DNA from: Xanthomonas dyei | GTDB taxonomy: Bacteria > Pseudomonadota > Gammaproteobacteria > Xanthomonadales > Xanthomonadaceae | Length of the DNA stretch: 64,000 bases | NCBI RefSeq assembly: GCF_002939865.1 | Contig: NZ_MDEE01000023.1 | Span: 1-64,000 of the forward strand | Direction of reading: 5' to 3' | Translations under genes and position numbers: made by a program | Notes under the pieces: generated by a model | Database searches by the model: none | What the model saw: only the letters and a program-made list of their open reading frames with translations | What the model was told of the DNA's origin: nothing | In this document: positions 58,317-64,000 of the stretch, piece by piece | Layout: every line of letters starts with the position of its first letter | Position numbering within the stretch: the first letter of the stretch is position 1

Positions 58317-59011
58317 CGGTAAGCGCGCCACACCATCACTAAGGGGGTCAGTTCCAGCATGGTGCGCAACCAGACGCGCGCATCCGAGCGATACACCACG
58401 ACGATGTCGCCGCCGTAGATCTCAGGATCCGGGTTGGCACCCTTTTCGATCTCGGTCAGGTCGAAGCGCGCGATCATCTTCTGCCCGTTGACCATGCGGA
58501 ACACGATGACATTGCCGCGGCTTGCCACAGTGCTGACGCCCTTGGCCTGCGCCACGGCCTGTTGCAAGGTCAAATTGGCACCGATCACCGGGTAGATGCC
58601 GGGCTCGGTGACAGCGCCGGTCACGGTCACGCGACGGCCATTGGATTCCTGCACAAACACCGACACCTGCGGATCCTGCAGGTAGCCGCCGCGGTAGCGA
58701 TCGGCAACCATCTTTTCCAGCTCACCGACACCCATGCCGGCGGCGTTGACGTCGCCGATCAGCGGCAGCGAAATGTGGCCGTTCTGATCGATGCGGACCT
58801 GCCGTTCCAGATCGTCGACCTGAAACACCTTGACCAGCAACAGGTCGCCTGGGGAGAGTCGATATTCGGGCTGTACCGCGGACATTGCCAGCGGATCGGG
58901 AAGCGGCAATGACGACGCCATCTCCTTCCCGGTGCTGCAAGCACCCAGGGCCATCGAGCAGATCAACGCCAGGCTGAGGCCTTGGCAAAATCGTCCGATC
59001 AGTTTCTTCAT
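58313..59011 (-). CDS. gumB: GumB, outer-membrane polysaccharide export lipoprotein (OPX)
   Basis: 232 residues from the ATG at 59011. Signal peptide with lipobox SMALGACS. The polysaccharide export domain (EYRLSPGDLLLVKVFQVDDL) is followed by one SLBB domain (RRVTVTGAVTEPGIYPV). It is shorter than Wza, lacking the C-terminal membrane helix, as in other GumB proteins. It forms the exit channel with GumC and is the first gene of the operon. Confidence 0.96.
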   Translation of the reverse strand: MKKLIGRFCQGLSLALICSMALGACSTGKEMASSLPLPDPLAMSAVQPEYRLSPGDLLLVKVFQVDDLERQVRIDQNGHISLPLIGDVNAAGMGVGELEKMVADRYRGGYLQDPQVSVFVQESNGRRVTVTGAVTEPGIYPVIGANLTLQQAVAQAKGVSTVASRGNVIVFRMVNGQKMIARFDLTEIEKGANPDPEIYGGDIVVVYRSDARVWLRTMLELTPLVMVWRAYR

Positions 59012-59444
59012 GCGTGTGGCTGGCTGCCTCGGTTGGGTGGGACAGGAGCTCGCGCAGCATTCAACCGGCCAACACGCCAGCACGAACGTACGACAGAGAA
59101 ATTCATCCCAGGAACATCGGGATCACGACAGGTATGACGTGTTGCACTGCACTATGGCACAGAACGATCGCATCGCAAGACGCGGCACGCCATTTTTTTG
59201 ACGGCGTTGGCCTATTGATTCAAGTTCGTCGTTGTCGCGTTAAAAAAACGTGATCCACGTTCTAATCTGAAACTAATGATTTAGAGCGTTTCCCGACACT
59301 TAGCACCGTTCCGTGACCCAAGTCCAGAGCGAACGGGAGCGCAAAAACCGGGCGATAGCATTCGGTTCATGCTGCACTGCGATATGCCGATCTACATATC
59401 GAGCGAACGCTGCCAGGACACAAAAATGCAATGTTGCGCCGCAA
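59012..59444 (-). promoter_or_regulatory. gum operon control region
   Basis: 433 bp between gumB and the tRNA-Pro terminator, with AT-rich tracts (59190-59290) unlike flanking DNA. One weak candidate promoter on the minus strand is TTGCGA (59173-59178) and CATAGT (59151-59156) with a 16-bp spacer, leaving an about 130-nt leader. The main gum promoter must lie here; the hexamers are only a suggestion. Confidence 0.6.
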
Positions 59445-59475
59445 CAAAAAAGCCCATGTCGGACTGACATGGGCT
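59445..59475 (-). terminator. Rho-independent terminator after tRNA-Pro
   Basis: On the minus strand AGCCCATGTC - AGTCC - GACATGGGCT, a perfect 10-bp stem, followed by a run of six T. It isolates the pheS-ihfA-tRNA-Pro unit from the gum operon on the same strand. Confidence 0.88.
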
Positions 59476-59482
59476 TGATGTT

Positions 59483-59559
59483 TGGTCGGGGTAGCCGGAT
59501 TTGAACCGACGACCACTAGTCCCCCAGACTAGTGCGCTACCAGGCTGCGCTATACCCCG
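59483..59559 (-). tRNA. tRNA-Pro (GGG)
   Basis: 77 nt with encoded CCA. Acceptor stem CGGGGTA/TACCCCG, D-arm GCGCAGCCTGGTAGCGC, anticodon arm CTAGT-CTGGGGG-ACTAG with GGG, and T-arm GGTTCAAATCC. It follows the merR-type gene by about 60 bp on the same strand, as in other Xanthomonas genomes. Confidence 0.97.
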
Positions 59560-59620
59560 AAGATGCTGCATCCCGTCGCGAGGACGGCCTGCGATTATAG
59601 CGGCTTTGCGAACCGTTTTC

Positions 59621-59977
59621 CTAGCGGCGAAGCAGCTGCAGGACTTCTTCCAGCTCCATACGCACCTGCTTGATGATCTGGTTGCTCAGCGCCGACTCGC
59701 TTTTGGCGCCATCGCCCTCCAGCCGCAGACGCGCCCCACCGATGGTGTAGCCCTGCTCGTACAGCAGGCCGCGGATCTGCCGGACCATCAGCACATCGTG
59801 GCGCTGGTAGTAACGGCGGTTGCCGCGTCGCTTGACCGGCTCCAGGCTCGGAAATTCCGTTTCCCAATACCGCAACACATGCGGCTTGACGTCGCACAGC
59901 TCGCTGACCTCACCGATGGTGAAATAGCGCTTGGCCGGAATCGGCGGTAGCTCGCGATTACTGCCCGGATCCAGCAT
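59621..59977 (-). CDS. MerR family transcriptional regulator downstream of ihfA
   Basis: 118 residues. The MerR winged helix-turn-helix is at residues 18-85 ([20 protein letters not shown], then [19 protein letters not shown]). The short C-terminal helix lacks Cys, so a metal sensor is unlikely. It overlaps ihfA by 20 nt, a conserved arrangement in gammaproteobacteria. Target genes are unknown. Confidence 0.93.
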   Translation of the reverse strand: MLDPGSNRELPPIPAKRYFTIGEVSELCDVKPHVLRYWETEFPSLEPVKRRGNRRYYQRHDVLMVRQIRGLLYEQGYTIGGARLRLEGDGAKSESALSNQIIKQVRMELEEVLQLLRR

Positions 59978-60257
59978 AAGCCTCCACCCGTTCCTTGAGC
60001 TTTTGGCCAGGGCGGAAGGTCACCACCGTCCGGGCCGAGATCGGAATTTCCTCACCGGTCTTGGGATTGCGACCGGGCCGTTGGTTCTTGCGCCGCAAAT
60101 CGAAGTTGCCGAAACCCGACAACTTCACCTGACGACCCTGCTCCAGCGCATCGCGCAGCACATCGAAAAACGCGTCGACAAATTCCTTTGCCTCGCGCTT
60201 GTTCAGACCGACCTCGTCGAATAGACGTTCGGCCATCTCCGCTTTCGTCAATGCCAT
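59958..60257 (-). CDS. ihfA: Integration host factor subunit alpha
   Basis: 99 residues with the HU/IHF fold: [40 protein letters not shown] (DNA-inserting arm with the intercalating Pro) and [11 protein letters not shown]. Bends DNA together with IhfB. It follows pheT by 21 bp, the same pheST-ihfA order as in E. coli. Confidence 0.97.
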   Translation of the reverse strand: MALTKAEMAERLFDEVGLNKREAKEFVDAFFDVLRDALEQGRQVKLSGFGNFDLRRKNQRPGRNPKTGEEIPISARTVVTFRPGQKLKERVEAYAGSGQ

Positions 60258-60278
60258 GCCAATCCCCTGGTTACCGCC

Positions 60279-62657
60279 TCAACTCCGGATCCGGGCGCGG
60301 TGCTCGCGCTCAATCACGGCCACCACATCGGTAACGACCGCATCCACGTCCCGGTCGGTGAGAGTGCGCGAGTTATCCTGCAAAATCAAGCCCATAGCCA
60401 GACTCTTGAAACCTGGCTCGACCCCCTGCCCGACGTACCGGTCGAACAGCTGCACTTCGCGCAGCAACGGGCCGACCGTGGTCTGCACGCTGGCCGACAA
60501 CGCCGCCCAACTCACCGTCTCCGGCACCAGGAAGGCCAGATCGCGACGCACCGACGGGAACCGCGACAGCTCGCCAGCACGCGGCAGCGCCCGCTGCACC
60601 AGTGGCGCCAGCTGCAGTTCGAACGCGATGACATCGACGTCGATCTCCAGCGCCTTGGTCAGGCGCGGATGCACCTGGCCGATCCAGCCGATGCACACGC
60701 CATCGCGATAGATATCGGCCGACCGACCAGGATGCCCGAACGGCTGGGCGGAGGGCTGAAACTCCAGCGCCGCGCCGCTGGCCGCTGCCAGCGCCATCAG
60801 GTCGCCCTTCACATCATGAAAATCCACCTTGCGTGCGGGCTCGCCCCACTGCAGCGCCAGCGCATCGCCACACACTGCGGCGGCGACATGCTGGGATTCC
60901 TGCGGCGCAGCGCCCGCCTGCGATGCAGCCGCAAACACCTTGCCCAGCTCAAACAGACGCACCCGCCCAGCCTGACGGGCGGCGTTGCGGCCCAGCGTCG
61001 CGACCAGGCCCGGCAACAAGCGCGGACGCATGATGGCCAGCTCGGCACTGAGCGGATTGGCCAGCGACACCAGGCCGTCGGTCAACTGCCAGCGCTCCAG
61101 CAAGGCGGCATCGACGAAGGCGTAATTGATGGTTTCCTGCAACTCACGCGCCACCAGCTGACGGCGCACCGTCAGCTCGTCCAGCTGGGTTTCGCTGGGC
61201 ATCGCGATCCGGCTGGCACCGCCCGGCAGCGTGGTCGGCACCCGGTCGTAACCGTGGATGCGCGCCAACTCTTCGATCAGGTCTTCTTCGATGGCGATAT
61301 CGAACCGACGGCTCGGCGCAACGACCTGCCAGCCTTCGGAAACCGCATCGAGCTGCATGCCGAGCGCACTGAGAATGCGCACGACATCGGCGTCGTCGAT
61401 GTGGATGCCGAGCACTCGCGCGATGCGTGCGCGACGCAGCAGAATGCGCGCGGGCTGCGGCAGATGCTCCGGCAGTTGCGCGTGCACCACCGGGCCCGGC
61501 GTACCGCCAGCCAGTTCCAGCACCAGGCGCGTGGCTACCTCGATCGCCTGCGGCGGCAGCGCCGGATCCACGCCTCGCTCGAAGCGATGGCCCGCATCGG
61601 TATGCAGGCCGAACTTGCGACCACGCCCCATGATCGCCGCCGGATCGAAATACGCCGACTCCAGGAATACGTTGTGCGTTTTGTCGGTGACGCGCGTGTC
61701 CAGCCCGCCCATCAATCCGGCCAGCGCCACGGGGCGGCCGGCATCGGTGATGGTCAGGAAGCTGTCGTCCAGCGTGACCTGACGCCCATCCAGCAGCGCC
61801 AGCTGCTCGCCACTGTGCGAACGACGCACACCGATCGGCCCCTGCAAGGTATCCAGATCGAAAGCATGCATCGGCTGGCCCAGCTCCAGCATCACGTACT
61901 GGGTGATATCCACCAGCAGCGACACCGGGCGCACGCCGCTGCGACGCAGACGCTCGGCCAGCCACACCGGCGTCTTCGCCAGCGGGTCGATGCCTTCGAT
62001 CACCCGCCCGCAATAGCGCGGCGCTTCCTTGCCTGCCTGCAGCTCGACCGCCAGAGTCCGCGTGGACACCGGCGCCACGGCACCGGCATCGAACGCCACC
62101 ACTTCGCTGGCGCACGCTGCAGCCACGTCGAAGGCGATGCCGCGCACGCTGAAACAGTCGGCGCGATTGGGGGTGAGCTTGATTTCGATGCTGGCATCCG
62201 GCAGGCCCAGATACTCCGCAAGGGCTTGACCCACCGGCGCATCGTCCGGCAACTCGAACAGGCCGGACGCATCGCTATCCAGGCCCAGCTCCTTGGCCGA
62301 GCACAACATACCGTTGGACGGTACGCCGCGCAGCTTCGCAGCCTTGATGGTCAACTCGCCGATCTGCGCGCCAACCAGCGCCAGCGGCGCCACCAGACCC
62401 ACACGCGCGTTGGGCGCACCACACACGATCTGCAGCAATTCGCCCTGCCCCGCATCGACACTGCACACCTGCAGGCGATCGGCTTCCGGATGCCGCACGG
62501 CCTCGACGATACGCGCCACCACCACTTGGCCAAGCGCCTCACCCAACGGCGTGACGTCTTCGACTTCCAGACCGATCGCCGTCAGCGTGGCGGCCAGTTC
62601 CTCGCGCGAGGCCTGGATCGGAACGTGGCTACGCAGCCAATTTTCAGAGAATTTCAT
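60279..62657 (-). CDS. pheT: Phenylalanyl-tRNA synthetase beta subunit
   Basis: 792 residues, normal length. Domain order: EMAP-like tRNA-binding domain (about 40-150), B3/B4 with editing site (210-390), B5 (400-470), catalytic-like core, and C-terminal FDX-ACB anticodon-binding domain (RFPSVRRDLAFLV). The start lies 5 nt from the base of a long palindrome and lacks an obvious Shine-Dalgarno, which is odd for a subunit needed in 1:1 ratio with PheS. Confidence 0.97.
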   Translation of the reverse strand: MKFSENWLRSHVPIQASREELAATLTAIGLEVEDVTPLGEALGQVVVARIVEAVRHPEADRLQVCSVDAGQGELLQIVCGAPNARVGLVAPLALVGAQIGELTIKAAKLRGVPSNGMLCSAKELGLDSDASGLFELPDDAPVGQALAEYLGLPDASIEIKLTPNRADCFSVRGIAFDVAAACASEVVAFDAGAVAPVSTRTLAVELQAGKEAPRYCGRVIEGIDPLAKTPVWLAERLRRSGVRPVSLLVDITQYVMLELGQPMHAFDLDTLQGPIGVRRSHSGEQLALLDGRQVTLDDSFLTITDAGRPVALAGLMGGLDTRVTDKTHNVFLESAYFDPAAIMGRGRKFGLHTDAGHRFERGVDPALPPQAIEVATRLVLELAGGTPGPVVHAQLPEHLPQPARILLRRARIARVLGIHIDDADVVRILSALGMQLDAVSEGWQVVAPSRRFDIAIEEDLIEELARIHGYDRVPTTLPGGASRIAMPSETQLDELTVRRQLVARELQETINYAFVDAALLERWQLTDGLVSLANPLSAELAIMRPRLLPGLVATLGRNAARQAGRVRLFELGKVFAAASQAGAAPQESQHVAAAVCGDALALQWGEPARKVDFHDVKGDLMALAAASGAALEFQPSAQPFGHPGRSADIYRDGVCIGWIGQVHPRLTKALEIDVDVIAFELQLAPLVQRALPRAGELSRFPSVRRDLAFLVPETVSWAALSASVQTTVGPLLREVQLFDRYVGQGVEPGFKSLAMGLILQDNSRTLTDRDVDAVVTDVVAVIEREHRARIRS

Positions 62658-62661
62658 GAGG

Positions 62662-62782
62662 GGCCGAGAATCGTGAATGGAGAATTGGGAATCGCAAAAG
62701 CGGGGAAGTCGGGACTTCGGAACGGGACTCGCGGAGCTTGCGGCTTGTGCGATTCCCCATTCCCAACTCCCGATTCCCGGCC
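62662..62782 (-). repeat. Long imperfect palindrome in the pheS-pheT spacer
   Basis: Two 40-nt arms (62662-62701 and 62743-62782) match at 33 positions when one is reverse-complemented; both contain GGGAATCGCA and GAATCG blocks. The element fills nearly the whole 126-bp spacer. The GGAATTGGGAAT-type words are frequent in Xanthomonas intergenic DNA, and a partial copy lies at about 22096-22125. Confidence 0.75.
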
Positions 62783-62783
62783 G

Positions 62784-63791
<1,008 letters not shown>

Positions 63792-63894
63792 TCAACTGCT
63801 CAGCCGAACGGTGTTTCCGGATGCACCGGAATGCATGACCACTCATATGCTGCCAGCCCTTGCATCACTCCAAGCCGGCAGCCCAAAACGCAAA

Positions 63895-63920
63895 AGGGGA
63901 AGGACTCGCGCCCTTCCCCT
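63895..63920 (-). terminator. Rho-independent terminator upstream of pheS
   Basis: On the minus strand AGGGGAAGG - GCGCGAGT - CCTTCCCCT followed by TTTGCGTTTT. It would end the transcript of the gene beyond the right edge, probably rplT by known gene order, before pheS. Confidence 0.8.
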
Positions 63921-64000
63921 GCATATCTGCGTTCCCTCACCGGCATCTGCACACGCATGTGCCGATGTCGCGATGGCCTAACCCTTCAAAAGTCCGCACA

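Noticed and set aside
63921..64000. 3' end of rplT
   Set aside because: The last 80 bp show no ribosomal-protein-like coding frame; only the terminator is in the window.

Overview
The window is a contiguous chromosomal piece of a Xanthomonas, most like the X. citri / X. euvesicatoria group. It carries the complete xanthan gum cluster in the canonical order gumB to gumP, directly downstream of pheS-pheT-ihfA-merR-tRNA-Pro. It also has high GC, Xanthomonas-type GTAG (REP-like) repeats, and a LOV-domain hybrid histidine kinase of the Xac-LOV type. No phage, plasmid or CRISPR signal was seen.

Region 1 (about 0.1-18.4 kb) is almost entirely on the minus strand and looks like one nutritional island. 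A PAS-AraC regulator diverges from a tightly coupled 4-hydroxyproline catabolic operon: 4-hydroxyproline 2-epimerase, three subunits of a D-hydroxyproline dehydrogenase, a DapA-family deaminase and a 2-oxoglutarate semialdehyde dehydrogenase. The operon ends with an M24 prolidase-like peptidase. Beyond a GTAG repeat, the same strand carries two exported DUF885 proteins, an APC amino acid permease, an exported DPP IV-type S9 peptidase and an exported GH35-type galactosidase. Together these would suit breakdown of plant hydroxyproline-rich glycoproteins. That is inference; the hydroxyproline pathway itself is well supported. A 98-residue flagellar-rod-like protein lies at the left edge.

Region 2 (18.5-37 kb) is mainly housekeeping on the plus strand: ftsY, a small TTG-start gene, mutY, yggX, a bigR-yeeE/yedE sulfur-type operon, a methyltransferase, an S41 protease-like protein, tRNA-Phe (minus strand), a lipocalin, an LEA-like lipoprotein, an acyl-CoA dehydrogenase, an orphan HNH nuclease and dxs. 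The minus-strand LOV kinase lies here too. Two 141-bp miniature mobile elements in opposite orientation, each with a 3-bp target duplication, bracket yggX.

Region 3 (37.3-59 kb, minus strand) holds a six-gene overlapping operon (gumO, gumP, an extended SDR, a GT2 glycosyltransferase, an alpha/beta-hydrolase-like protein and a UGT-type glycosyltransferase) that resembles a glycolipid pathway rather than xanthan assembly. Upstream of it come gumN, a cupin gene and gumM to gumB. GumD, M, H, K and I build the pentasaccharide on the lipid carrier, GumF, G and L decorate it, and GumJ, E, C and B flip, polymerise and export it. Two intercistronic stem-loops flank gumD.

Region 4 (59.4-64 kb, minus strand) is the pheS-pheT-ihfA-merR-tRNA-Pro unit, closed by a strong terminator ahead of the gum control region. 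A 40-nt-arm palindrome fills the pheS-pheT gap.
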